A stretch of DNA of 6,891 bases, taken from Candidatus Limnocylindrales bacterium (lineage in GTDB: Bacteria > Chloroflexota > Limnocylindria > Limnocylindrales > CSP1-4). Positions 1 to 5,342 of this stretch are shown here, piece by piece. The notes beneath the pieces are model-generated. The model searched no databases, was not told where the DNA came from, and saw nothing but the letters and a program-made list of their open reading frames with translations. The stretch spans positions 1-6,891 of the forward strand of contig JAUSJS010000233.1 in NCBI GenBank assembly GCA_030647575.1, in the 5' to 3' direction. The position numbers were made by a program, and so were the translations under genes. Each line of letters opens with the position of its first letter. Positions within the stretch are counted from its first letter, which is position 1.

Positions 1-864
1 GACGACTTCGCGCCGCGCCTCTCGTTCTTCTTCAACAGCCACAGCGACTTTTTCGAGGAGATCGCCAAGTTCCGCGCCTCGCGCCGGATCTGGCACCGGC
101 TGATGACCGAGCGCTACGGCGCCGAGAACGAGCGCTCGGCCTGGTTGCGCTTCCATACCCAGACCGCGGGCGTGTCGCTGACGCCGCAGCAACCGCTCAA
201 CAACCTGACCCGCGTCGCGCTCCAGGCGCTCGCGGCGGTGCTGGGTGGAACCCAGTCGCTCCATACCGACGCCTACGACGAGGCCCTCGCGGTCCCGACC
301 GCCGAGGCCGCCCTCCTGGCCCTGCGCCAGCAGCAGATCATCGCCGAGGAGACCGGCGTCGACGCCACGGTCGACCCACTCGGCGGCTCCTGGTTCGTCG
401 AGGCGCTCACGAACGAGACCGAGGCCGCGGTGCTTCGGTATCTCGACGAGATCGATCGCCGTGGCGGCATGGTTGCCGCCATCACCGAGGGCTATCCGCA
501 GCGCGAGATTGCCGACGCCGCCTACCGCGACCAGCGCGAGTTCGATGCCGGCGAGCGGCGGGTCGTCGGGATCAACGCCTACGTCGACGAGGCCGAGAAG
601 ACCTCGGTGCCGGTGCTCGCCGTGCCGCCCGGATCGCTGGAGCGCCATCTGGCGCGCCTCGAACGAACGCGGCGGGAACGGGACGCGTCCGCCGTCGCGA
701 CCGCCCTCGCCGGCCTGCGCGATGCCGCGTCGCGGCCCGAATCGAGCGCCACCAACCTGATGCCGCACTTCCTTCGCTGCGCCGCGGTGTACGCCACACT
801 CGGCGAGCAGTGCAGCGTGCTGCGCGAGGTCTTCGGCGAGTACCGCGAACCCGTCGGGGTCTGA
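1..864 (+). CDS. Methylmalonyl-CoA mutase family large subunit, C-terminal part (5' end cut off by window)
   Basis: The reading frame is open from base 1 to TGA 862-864 and gives 287 residues. The fragment carries hallmarks of the mutase TIM-barrel domain: RFHTQTAG at about residues 50-57, GGTQSLHT at 82-89 and DPLGGSW at 125-131, followed by the conserved GGM-AAI-GYPQREIADAAY region. Family members isomerise an acyl-CoA carbon skeleton (methylmalonyl-CoA to succinyl-CoA, or relatives such as isobutyryl-CoA) using adenosylcobalamin in the cytosol. The protein stops about 95 residues after the barrel, with no DxHxxG cobalamin-binding domain. It should therefore belong to the split type, in which a separate small subunit binds B12. 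The N-terminal residues that distinguish acyl-CoA substrates lie outside the window, so the exact substrate is open. An ATG at 103 is internal, not the start, because homology extends upstream of it. Confidence 0.93.
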   Translation, partial: DDFAPRLSFFFNSHSDFFEEIAKFRASRRIWHRLMTERYGAENERSAWLRFHTQTAGVSLTPQQPLNNLTRVALQALAAVLGGTQSLHTDAYDEALAVPTAEAALLALRQQQIIAEETGVDATVDPLGGSWFVEALTNETEAAVLRYLDEIDRRGGMVAAITEGYPQREIADAAYRDQREFDAGERRVVGINAYVDEAEKTSVPVLAVPPGSLERHLARLERTRRERDASAVATALAGLRDAASRPESSATNLMPHFLRCAAVYATLGEQCSVLREVFGEYREPVGV

Positions 865-939
865 GGCTCGAACCGACGCCCGTCGATCTCGACTTGACCG
901 AATGAGATGACCTGGGATCCACCGCGACCACCCGCGACC

Positions 940-966
940 ATCATTTCTCAGGCCGCAAGGGATGAT
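940..966 (+). terminator. Weak hairpin after the mutase gene, possible terminator
   Basis: ATCATTTCT (940-948) can pair with AGGGATGAT (958-966), nine pairs including two G-T wobbles, around a 9-base loop. It lies 76 bp past the mutase stop codon. No clear T-run follows, so a role in intrinsic termination is doubtful. Confidence 0.25.
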
Positions 967-970
967 CGTT

Positions 971-1150
971 GTCACCTACCAATGGGTGTGGTGCGAGACG
1001 GGCGGAAGCGCTGGCTTGGGTCGGTTTGAGCCGGTTTGAGCCGGTCTGAGCCGGTCTGAGCCGATTTCCTCGTCAGGCGCCACCCGCATTGGTAGGTGGG
1101 GCGCATCCCGCCTCTCCCATGATCTCGCACCACCCGGATTGGTAGGCGAC
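971..1150. repeat. Imperfect 28-bp inverted repeat enclosing a third motif copy
   Basis: The arm at 971-998 matches the reverse complement of 1123-1150 at 24 of 28 positions; both contain CCTACCAAT and GGTGGTGCGAGA-like blocks, apart from a few changes in the middle. The similarity extends outward to ATGAT (962-966 against 1152-1156 on the other strand) if a 2-bp gap is allowed. A third copy of the 20-bp core lies between the arms at 1078-1097 and is direct with respect to the right-hand copy at 1128-1147 (18 of 20 identical, exactly 50 bp apart). The central copy can also form its own small stem, GCGCC-ACC with GGT-(GG)-GGCGC (1077-1104). Family unknown. It could be a miniature mobile or REP-like element, a structured RNA, or a set of protein-binding sites. 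Confidence 0.75.
1021..1060. repeat. Tandem repeat, four 10-bp units
   Basis: Four consecutive units of the type YCGGTYTGAG: the first two carry TTTGAG and the last two CTGAG. A degenerate fifth begins CCGATT at 1061. The array sits in the loop of the surrounding inverted repeat, with no coding frame around it, so copy number is free to vary by slippage. The ten-base period is close to one helical turn, which would put each unit on the same face of the DNA. Confidence 0.85.
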
Positions 1151-1185
1151 AAATCATGGCCCGCGGGCTGCCCCGGGACGATGGA

Positions 1186-3543
1186 TCAGACCGAACCGCG
1201 GGCCGATTCGACAGCGCCCGGCGAGCCGGTCGGGTCGCCGTACCGGCGCCAGGCCCTGACGCCCAGCGCCATCCCGAGCAGGACCAGCGCAATGCCGAGT
1301 GAGATGCCGCTTACGATCCAGGCACTCGCGCCGACCAGGACCCAGGCGGCCAGCACGAGGCCGACGAGCAGGAAGCCGGCCGCCGACACCGTGACCGGGC
1401 GCCGATCAACCGGAACGTCGGCAATCAGGCCATAGGCCACCTGGCGCTCGGCGCGATCCCAGACCGACCATCGGCCATGGCCGATCCTGAGCACGACGAT
1501 GGCGCCCGCCCAGATGGCGACATACGCAAGCTCGACCTGCTCCAGGTCCGGGATCCGGAAGATGGCGACGATCGATGACGCAAGCGCAAGCCAGAAGATG
1601 GTCGACGCCACCGCCCCGAACGCGCTCGAGGCCGCCGGCGCCTTGATCCGCCTGGCCACGTTCGTACCAATCCAGGCGAGGGCGCCCGTGCCCAGCGTCA
1701 CGGCAATCCCCGGAAGCCAGGCTCTTCCGCCCGCACCGAGAAGCGTGCCGTGGTCGGCCGCCGAGAACAGCGGTGCGACGACTGCGACGACCATTCCGCC
1801 GATCAGGACGATCTCCACGATCAGGATCTGACGACGAACTGTGGCTCGGTTGGGCCAGGCCAGGTAGGCCTGGATCGGTGCTGCGGCGATCTGGAGCGCC
1901 GAGATCAGGACGATCGCCTGGAGCACGCCTGTGCCGAGGCGGACGGCCGAGTCGGCGACCGCCTGGGGAGGAACCTGCCCGATGCCCGGGAGGCCGAACG
2001 TCAGCGACGGCAGCGTAGCAATGCTGAACGTTCGCGCCAGATCGACGAGGTCGGCGACGACGGGAACGCGCGGCACGAGGGCCGCCACCTCGCTGCCGAT
2101 CGCGATCAACCGCCCCGGAACGAGCTGCAGTGCGAGCGCGATCGCGGCGACCGGGATGGCCAGGCTGGCCTGGCGCCACAGTGCGACCGTGGCGACGCGC
2201 TGGCGGTGGCGCATGACTCGCGGGTCGATGATTCCTCGGGGGTCCTCGTCCGGGTCAGCCGGCTCAGCCGCCTCAGCCGGCGTTGCGGTCGGGCTGCTGG
2301 CCGGATCCGGCGGGTAGAAGCGCGACGACTCACCCCAACCGTCGGCAGCGTCGATCTCGCGCAGCAGCGGAAGGACGAACTCCTCGTCGTTGTCGAAGTA
2401 GCCGCCGTGGTCGTCAAGCAGGCTTCGGCGATTCCAGACGCGGTACGAGCGGATCCTGGACGGGTCAAGAATCGATGGTCCGATCTCGTCGAGCTTCAGA
2501 CGGCCCGCCGGCGCGGGATCGTGGCTGCCCCAGAAGTCGCGCCAGCGCAGCTCTGGATGGTGCTCGGTGATGTCGCGCCGCAGGCGATCGGCCATGCCAG
2601 CGCCTTCGGGCGTGAGCCGCAGGGCGAGGTTCCAGCCGGAGCCGAAGGTGACGAGCTTGTCCACGCGCACCCGCTCCGGATCGATGGCGGGATCGGTCAG
2701 TGTGAGGAAGCTGACCATCGCGCCGCCTGAATGTGCAACGACCGCGATTCGGTCGCACCCGGCGTCGCGCAGGCGGGTCACCGCCTCCGCGAGGCCGGCG
2801 CGAATGTTGGCGGACTGCGCGGGATCGAAGAGCAGGATCCGGACGTCCCCGAACCAGCCGGTCAGGAAGTCGTCGAACTCGCGCAGGATGGCGGCGTCCT
2901 TGACGGCCTGGATCGGAATGAGGGCGGTGACACCTCGAAGCAGCCCGTATGCGGTCAGGATCACACCCGACAGGACCGACACGAAGGGCACGAGAGCGCC
3001 CCTGGCGATCGTGAGCAGCCGGCCCTCCGAGCGGTTGCCCAGGATCCCGTCGACTACCTGGCCGGCCGCGCCGCGCGGCCCGAGCCAGTTGGCGATCGTT
3101 GTCAGGCTCGGTGGCGAGACGCGCGACGCCCACCACGCTTCGGTGAGCAGCCATTCCCGCGCCGGAAGGATGGTGCCGTCGGGCCCGCTGGCCGCCGGAA
3201 TGTCCAGGGCGATCGTTGGCAACGCGCTGGAGAAGTCGATCGCCGCGCGAAGCACCGGATCTCGCGGCCTGGCATCTCCAGGGATCGGGGGCTGGTGGCG
3301 ATGCCAGGTCGTCAGGACCTCGATCAGCGGGGCCGACCACTGCAGGAGGGTCTCGGCCGGCTTCTGCGACCCGATTCCGTGGACGAAGACGACGCCGGTT
3401 CGGCCTGCTCCCGACCGAGGCGTGGTGGCCTCGAGGGTCCGCCCGGCCTCGACGGCTGCGGCAGGGGCCGCGGGTCCGCCGACCACGAGCTCACGCCTCG
3501 CAAGCTCGGACTGGAAGACGCCCTGGGATTTGGTCGCGACCAT
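1186..3543 (-). CDS. Membrane protein with N-terminal serine alpha/beta-hydrolase domain
   Basis: A 785-residue protein. Residues 50-60 (VVFVHGIGSQ) form the strand and oxyanion loop of an alpha/beta hydrolase. The nucleophile elbow is AHSGGA with Ser272; Asp342 (SHDPAP) and His379 (DDHGGY) follow in the right order for a catalytic triad. A hydrophobic stretch at about 182-212 lies within the hydrolase part. A Pro/Ala/Asp-rich linker (about 405-440) leads to a C-terminal domain with about seven or eight hydrophobic helices (near 455-475, 536-556, 572-592, 609-629, 641-663, 671-686, 717-735, 737-760). There is no signal peptide. By fold it should be a membrane-associated esterase, lipase or related hydrolase; the substrate is unknown. 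ATG 3543 is chosen because an in-frame stop lies just upstream (3568-3570) and a -10-like TATCAT sits 10 nt before it. The gene stands alone, divergent from the DinB-like gene. Confidence 0.88.
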   Translation of the reverse strand: MVATKSQGVFQSELARRELVVGGPAAPAAAVEAGRTLEATTPRSGAGRTGVVFVHGIGSQKPAETLLQWSAPLIEVLTTWHRHQPPIPGDARPRDPVLRAAIDFSSALPTIALDIPAASGPDGTILPAREWLLTEAWWASRVSPPSLTTIANWLGPRGAAGQVVDGILGNRSEGRLLTIARGALVPFVSVLSGVILTAYGLLRGVTALIPIQAVKDAAILREFDDFLTGWFGDVRILLFDPAQSANIRAGLAEAVTRLRDAGCDRIAVVAHSGGAMVSFLTLTDPAIDPERVRVDKLVTFGSGWNLALRLTPEGAGMADRLRRDITEHHPELRWRDFWGSHDPAPAGRLKLDEIGPSILDPSRIRSYRVWNRRSLLDDHGGYFDNDEEFVLPLLREIDAADGWGESSRFYPPDPASSPTATPAEAAEPADPDEDPRGIIDPRVMRHRQRVATVALWRQASLAIPVAAIALALQLVPGRLIAIGSEVAALVPRVPVVADLVDLARTFSIATLPSLTFGLPGIGQVPPQAVADSAVRLGTGVLQAIVLISALQIAAAPIQAYLAWPNRATVRRQILIVEIVLIGGMVVAVVAPLFSAADHGTLLGAGGRAWLPGIAVTLGTGALAWIGTNVARRIKAPAASSAFGAVASTIFWLALASSIVAIFRIPDLEQVELAYVAIWAGAIVVLRIGHGRWSVWDRAERQVAYGLIADVPVDRRPVTVSAAGFLLVGLVLAAWVLVGASAWIVSGISLGIALVLLGMALGVRAWRRYGDPTGSPGAVESARGSV
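2254..2280. repeat. Three in-frame 9-bp tandem units inside the hydrolase linker
   Basis: Three 9-bp units of the type CTCAGCCGG (2254-2262, 2263-2271, 2272-2280) encode, on the minus strand, the tripeptide series PAE-AAE-PAD in the linker between the hydrolase and membrane domains. The unit length keeps the frame, so expansion or contraction would only lengthen or shorten the linker. Confidence 0.7.
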
Positions 3544-3553
3544 GTCGCGGGCG

Positions 3554-3559
3554 ATGATA
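3554..3559 (-). promoter_or_regulatory. -10-like box for the membrane hydrolase gene
   Basis: The minus strand reads TATCAT (5 of 6 against TATAAT), with its last base 10 nt before the ATG at 3543. Transcription would begin within a few bases of the start codon. No recognisable -35 is present and no Shine-Dalgarno sequence precedes the ATG, which fits a leaderless or nearly leaderless mRNA. Confidence 0.5.
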
Positions 3560-3590
3560 CCCGCTGCTCATGGCCGCGGCGGTGTCCGGC

Positions 3591-3596
3591 TACCAT
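3591..3596 (+). promoter_or_regulatory. -10-like box for the DinB-like gene
   Basis: TACCAT sits 6 nt before the ATG at 3603, so transcription should start at or next to that ATG. This favours 3603 over the in-frame ATG at 3570, which would place the -10 inside the coding sequence. No ribosome-binding site precedes 3603. Confidence 0.5.
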
Positions 3597-3602
3597 ACCG
3601 AC

Positions 3603-4085
3603 ATGTACTTGGACTCGCTGGAGTTCCTGGAGGAAGAGCGTGATGCCTGGGCGCCCTACGAGGCGCTCGGGGCCCTGACGGACGAGCAGCTCTCGGTTCC
3701 TGTCCCTGGGGCGCACGACTGGTCCGGTCGGACCCTGATCGGCCACCTCCTGGCATACCAGCAGATCGCCTTGAACGTCGCGACAGAGCTCGCCATCAAC
3801 GAGGCTAGTCCCACGAAGGCGCGCGTCGAGGCCGACTGGGACGCCCGCGGCGGAGATGTGGTCAACGCCGAGGTCGATGCCACCTGGGCCGCGCTCTCAA
3901 TGGCGGAACTGCGTGAGCGGTTCCGGACGGTGCCGGGTCAGTTGCGCGGGTATCTGACGGTCGTGCCCGAGACTCGCTGGCTCAAGCACGCGGACCACCA
4001 GAGGTTCTTCCACGAGGAGACCACCGAGCACTACGAGGATCATCGAGCCGACCTGGAGGCGGTGCTCGCGGCCGCACGCGGGTGA
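3603..4085 (+). CDS. DinB-superfamily putative metal-dependent protein
   Basis: A 160-residue four-helix-bundle type protein. The DW-SGRTLIGHLLAYQQ region (39-54) matches the signature around the first metal ligand of DinB and mycothiol-dependent maleylpyruvate isomerase N-terminal domains, giving His48. The C-terminal helix carries TEHYEDHRADL with His143 and His147, completing the usual three-His site. Family members bind a divalent metal, and some act as thiol-dependent transferases or isomerases (mycothiol or bacillithiol); for most the substrate is unknown, as here. The length is normal for the family. The stop codon overlaps the start of the next gene in a GTGA, so the two are almost surely cotranscribed and coupled. 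An upstream in-frame ATG at 3570 would add 11 residues; I reject it because a -10 box lies between the two. Confidence 0.82.
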   Translation: MYLDSLEFLEEERDAWAPYEALGALTDEQLSVPVPGAHDWSGRTLIGHLLAYQQIALNVATELAINEASPTKARVEADWDARGGDVVNAEVDATWAALSMAELRERFRTVPGQLRGYLTVVPETRWLKHADHQRFFHEETTEHYEDHRADLEAVLAAARG

Positions 4086-4393
4086 GCCTGCGAGAGCTGC
4101 TCAGCGACGCTGCCGCAGGTCTCCCGGACGTCGAGGCCGGCACCAGGCCCGGCGGCGAGGTGACCTGGTCGCACGCCGGCCGACCGTTCGCGGTGCTCAG
4201 CGGCGACGGGAAAGCCGCCGAGTTCGAACTCGATGCCGCCGTGGCCGCCGCGGCGGCACGCACGCCGGACGTGGTGCCGTCTGGACGAGGCCCCGGCTGG
4301 GTCCTCTTTCGGCCCGCCGCCCTGGACGACCATGCCGCCGACCGGGTCGCAGCCTGGCTTGCGTCGGCCCATCTACGCCTGTCGCGGGGCTGA
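4082..4393 (+). CDS. Small YjbR-like hypothetical protein
   Basis: A 103-residue protein starting with GTG 4082, which overlaps the TGA of the DinB-like gene by 4 nt. It has an N-terminal helix ending in LPDVEAG, a strand region VTWSHAGRPFAVL (27-39), a charged strand AAEFELD (45-51), a helix, then GPGWVLFRP (70-78) and a C-terminal helix DDHAADRVAAWLASAH. This order, with the GW-V motif before the last helix, resembles the MmcQ/YjbR (CyaY-like fold) family. The similarity is by pattern only, and the function of that family is itself poorly known. Coupling with the DinB-like gene suggests a shared role. It could equally be an unrelated lineage-specific protein. No membrane segment or cysteine is present. 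Confidence 0.72.
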   Translation: MSLRELLSDAAAGLPDVEAGTRPGGEVTWSHAGRPFAVLSGDGKAAEFELDAAVAAAAARTPDVVPSGRGPGWVLFRPAALDDHAADRVAAWLASAHLRLSRG

Positions 4394-4464
4394 ACCGGAC
4401 GGCCCTGGGCGGCCGAACGACCGAGCGCTTCTTCGCCGCAGCATGACCCGGCCAGGGTAGTCTC

Positions 4465-4482
4465 GCTCTAGCCGGCCAGAGC
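4465..4482. repeat. 18-bp near-perfect palindrome between convergent genes
   Basis: GCTCTAGCCGGCCAGAGC is self-complementary except for one mismatched pair (A with C, sixth from each end). It lies 72 bp past the stop of the YjbR-like gene in the gap before trxA. It could act as a transcript-ending hairpin or as a protein-binding site. No T-run follows on either strand, so I do not call it a terminator. Confidence 0.4.
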
Positions 4483-4529
4483 GGCAGGATGGCGAGCCCG
4501 CACTCCCGGCCAGAACGCGCGGAATCGAA

Positions 4530-4554
4530 ACGACCCCGGCGGCGCCGGGGTCGT
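4530..4554 (-). terminator. Strong hairpin terminator behind trxA
   Basis: ACGACCCCGGC (4530-4540) pairs perfectly with GCCGGGGTCGT (4544-4554), an 11-bp stem with a 3-base loop, 26 bp past the trxA stop. On the minus strand the stem runs into TTTCGATTCC, a modest T-rich tail, so it fits the arsR-trxA transcript best. On the plus strand the downstream sequence is not T-rich directly after the stem, but the hairpin could also slow transcription arriving from the YjbR-like gene. Confidence 0.75.
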
Positions 4555-4580
4555 CGATCGTTTGAGGCCGGGAGGCGGCG

Positions 4581-4925
4581 TCAGTCCGCACTGACCGCTG
4601 CGTACTCGGCCAGGCCGAAGGTCTGCTCGAGTTGCTCGAGCGGCCGGAATCCGACCACGCCCTGCGGCTGCTGGCCCGGCCGGAAGAACGCGATCACCGG
4701 GATGCTCAGGATGTTGAACGCCTGCGACAGGCCCGGATTGGCGTCGACGTCGACCTTGACCACATCGACCGCGCCGTCGTACTTCTCGGCCAGCCTCTCC
4801 ATTTCGGGGGCGACCATCTTGCAGGGCCCGCACCACGCTGCCCAGAAGTCGACCACGACCGGGCGCTCCGACTTGAGGACGAGCTCCTCGAAATTCGCGT
4901 CGGTCGCGACCCTGATCTCCGCCAT
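4581..4925 (-). CDS. trxA: Thioredoxin
   Basis: A 114-residue cytosolic thioredoxin that reduces protein disulfides and is itself recharged by thioredoxin reductase. The active site is WCGPC (residues 31-35, Cys32 and Cys35), preceded by VVVDFWAA. Asp26 is the usual buried acid and the cis-proline is Pro76 in SIPVIAFF. The C-terminal helix PLEQLEQTF is normal, plus a short Ala/Ser/Asp tail. No signal peptide or extra domain is present. Its ATG lies 28 nt behind the arsR stop and has a good purine-rich ribosome-binding site, in contrast to the first gene of the operon. Cotranscription with the ArsR-like repressor implies that its level responds to the repressor's signal. Confidence 0.95.
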   Translation of the reverse strand: MAEIRVATDANFEELVLKSERPVVVDFWAAWCGPCKMVAPEMERLAEKYDGAVDVVKVDVDANPGLSQAFNILSIPVIAFFRPGQQPQGVVGFRPLEQLEQTFGLAEYAAVSAD

Positions 4926-4935
4926 GGGATTCGGT

Positions 4936-4947
4936 CCCTTTCCTTTC
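4936..4947 (-). promoter_or_regulatory. Ribosome-binding site of trxA
   Basis: The minus strand reads GAAAGGAAAGGG, ending 10 nt before the ATG at 4925. It is the clearest Shine-Dalgarno-like sequence in the window and supports that start. Confidence 0.65.
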
Positions 4948-4953
4948 TGCGCC

Positions 4954-5265
4954 CTAGCGGGCGATATCCTGGATCAATCGATAGGCCTCGAGGACCCGGG
5001 GGTCGGCAAGGCGATAGAAGATGGTGCTGCCTTCGCGTCGAGTCGTTACCAGACCGGCGCTGCGCAACACCGCGAGATGCTGGCTCATGTTGGGGACGTG
5101 GCACCCTACCAGCGAGCTGAGATCGCCCACCGAAAGCTCGCCGGATGCGAGCGATTCGAGGACGCACAGTCGCTTCGGATCGGCAAGTGCCCGACCCACC
5201 GCGGCGTAGCGCTGTCGGTCGGGTTCGGCCGAAACGGCCGGTGGCCTCATGAACTGGTCCAACAT
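4954..5265 (-). CDS. ArsR-family winged-helix transcriptional regulator
   Basis: A 103-residue dimeric-type repressor. ALADPKRLCVLESL (26-39) is the helix entering the winged-helix domain. ELSVGDLSSLVGCHVPNMSQHLAVLRSAGLV (43-73) is the helix-turn-helix with the typical SQHL-xxLRxAGLV recognition helix, and TTRREGSTIFYRLADPRV (74-91) is the wing. The metal-binding CVC of classical ArsR is replaced by SVG in ELSVGDL, so it is not a standard arsenic sensor; Cys34 and Cys55 are the only cysteines. ATG 5265 is preferred because a -35/-10 pair with 17-bp spacing ends 7 nt before it; ATG 5250 is a shorter alternative. An upstream in-frame extension to 5373 would run through the promoter and into the divergent gene. 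The gene leads the operon with trxA and probably regulates itself through the palindrome covering its -35. Confidence 0.9.
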   Translation of the reverse strand: MLDQFMRPPAVSAEPDRQRYAAVGRALADPKRLCVLESLASGELSVGDLSSLVGCHVPNMSQHLAVLRSAGLVTTRREGSTIFYRLADPRVLEAYRLIQDIAR

Positions 5266-5272
5266 CCCCCCG

Positions 5273-5301
5273 ACGATAGCACTTGTTGCGCAAATACGCA
5301 A
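5273..5301 (-). promoter_or_regulatory. Promoter of arsR-trxA
   Basis: On the minus strand TTGCGT (5301-5296) and TATCGT (5278-5273) are separated by 17 bp, and the -10 ends 7 nt before the ATG at 5265, implying a leaderless transcript. The -35 lies inside the TTGCGCAA-rich palindrome. Confidence 0.6.
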
Positions 5302-5309
5302 TTGCGCAA
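5286..5309. promoter_or_regulatory. Probable ArsR operator, near-palindrome of TTGCGCAA units
   Basis: Two perfect TTGCGCAA palindromes (5286-5293 and 5302-5309) flank a degenerate third unit, ATACGCAA. The whole 24 bp equals its own reverse complement at 20 of 24 positions, and a perfect 10-bp palindrome CGCAATTGCG (5297-5306) spans the junction. It covers the arsR -35 and ends 20 bp upstream of the dehydratase -10. A bound dimer would therefore block arsR-trxA and could affect the dehydratase as well. That the ArsR-like protein binds here is inferred from position. Confidence 0.6.
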
Positions 5310-5326
5310 GTCCCCGCGGTGACCCG

Positions 5327-5335
5327 TGCCATACT
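5327..5335 (+). promoter_or_regulatory. Extended -10 promoter of the dehydratase gene
   Basis: TGC followed by CATACT (5330-5335) forms an extended -10 element (TGn plus 4 of 6 bases of TATAAT). Its last base is 7 nt before ATG 5343, again suggesting a leaderless mRNA. No -35 is seen at the right distance, as is common with extended -10 promoters. Confidence 0.5.
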
Positions 5336-5342
5336 CGCCGGC

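Larger units (their letters stand above)
865..1185. other. Repeat-rich 321-bp gap between convergent genes
   Basis: No convincing gene lies here; the open frames crossing it are low-complexity and run into neighbouring genes in antisense. It contains a weak hairpin (940-966), three copies of a 20-bp motif (975-994 inverted, 1078-1097 and 1128-1147 direct), a long imperfect inverted repeat (971-998 with 1123-1150) and a four-unit 10-bp tandem repeat (1021-1060). Just before these, a 10-mer of the type CCGCGACCA is repeated twice (921-940, 9 of 10 bases equal). The gap separates the 3' ends of the mutase gene and the membrane hydrolase gene, so a terminator role for some of this structure is possible. 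Its length and internal repetition exceed what termination needs. Confidence 0.8.

Noticed and set aside
1021..1060. CRISPR array
   Set aside because: The units are only 10 bp long and have no spacers; no cas gene is present.
971..1150. Terminal inverted repeats of a complete insertion sequence
   Set aside because: Only 124 bp lie between the arms, with no transposase frame and no evident target-site duplication; at most a non-autonomous remnant.
1139..1435. A 98-codon plus-strand frame starting in the intergenic region
   Set aside because: Most of it overlaps the hydrolase gene's 3' end in antisense, and its Thr/Pro/Arg-rich translation has no motif or ribosome-binding site.
1750..2730. 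A 326-codon open frame on the plus strand, and another of 358 codons at 2567-3643
   Set aside because: Both are antisense to the membrane hydrolase, have Arg/Asp/Gly-rich low-complexity translations without motifs, and reflect the absence of stops in GC-rich DNA. The hydrolase has a clear triad and membrane helices.
3570..3602. An upstream ATG for the DinB-like gene
   Set aside because: A -10-like box lies between it and the ATG at 3603, and the DinB-type helix begins at MYLDSLEFL.
4489..5322. A 277-codon plus-strand frame beginning at an ATG, with a TAGTCT box upstream (4458-4463)
   Set aside because: It runs antisense through trxA and arsR, its translation begins with an Arg-rich stretch, and it crosses the terminator hairpin and the arsR promoter.
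5283..5342. A TTG start at 5283 for the dehydratase, adding 20 residues
   Set aside because: The extension would lie over the operator and the extended -10 promoter, and dehydratases of this type do not need it.
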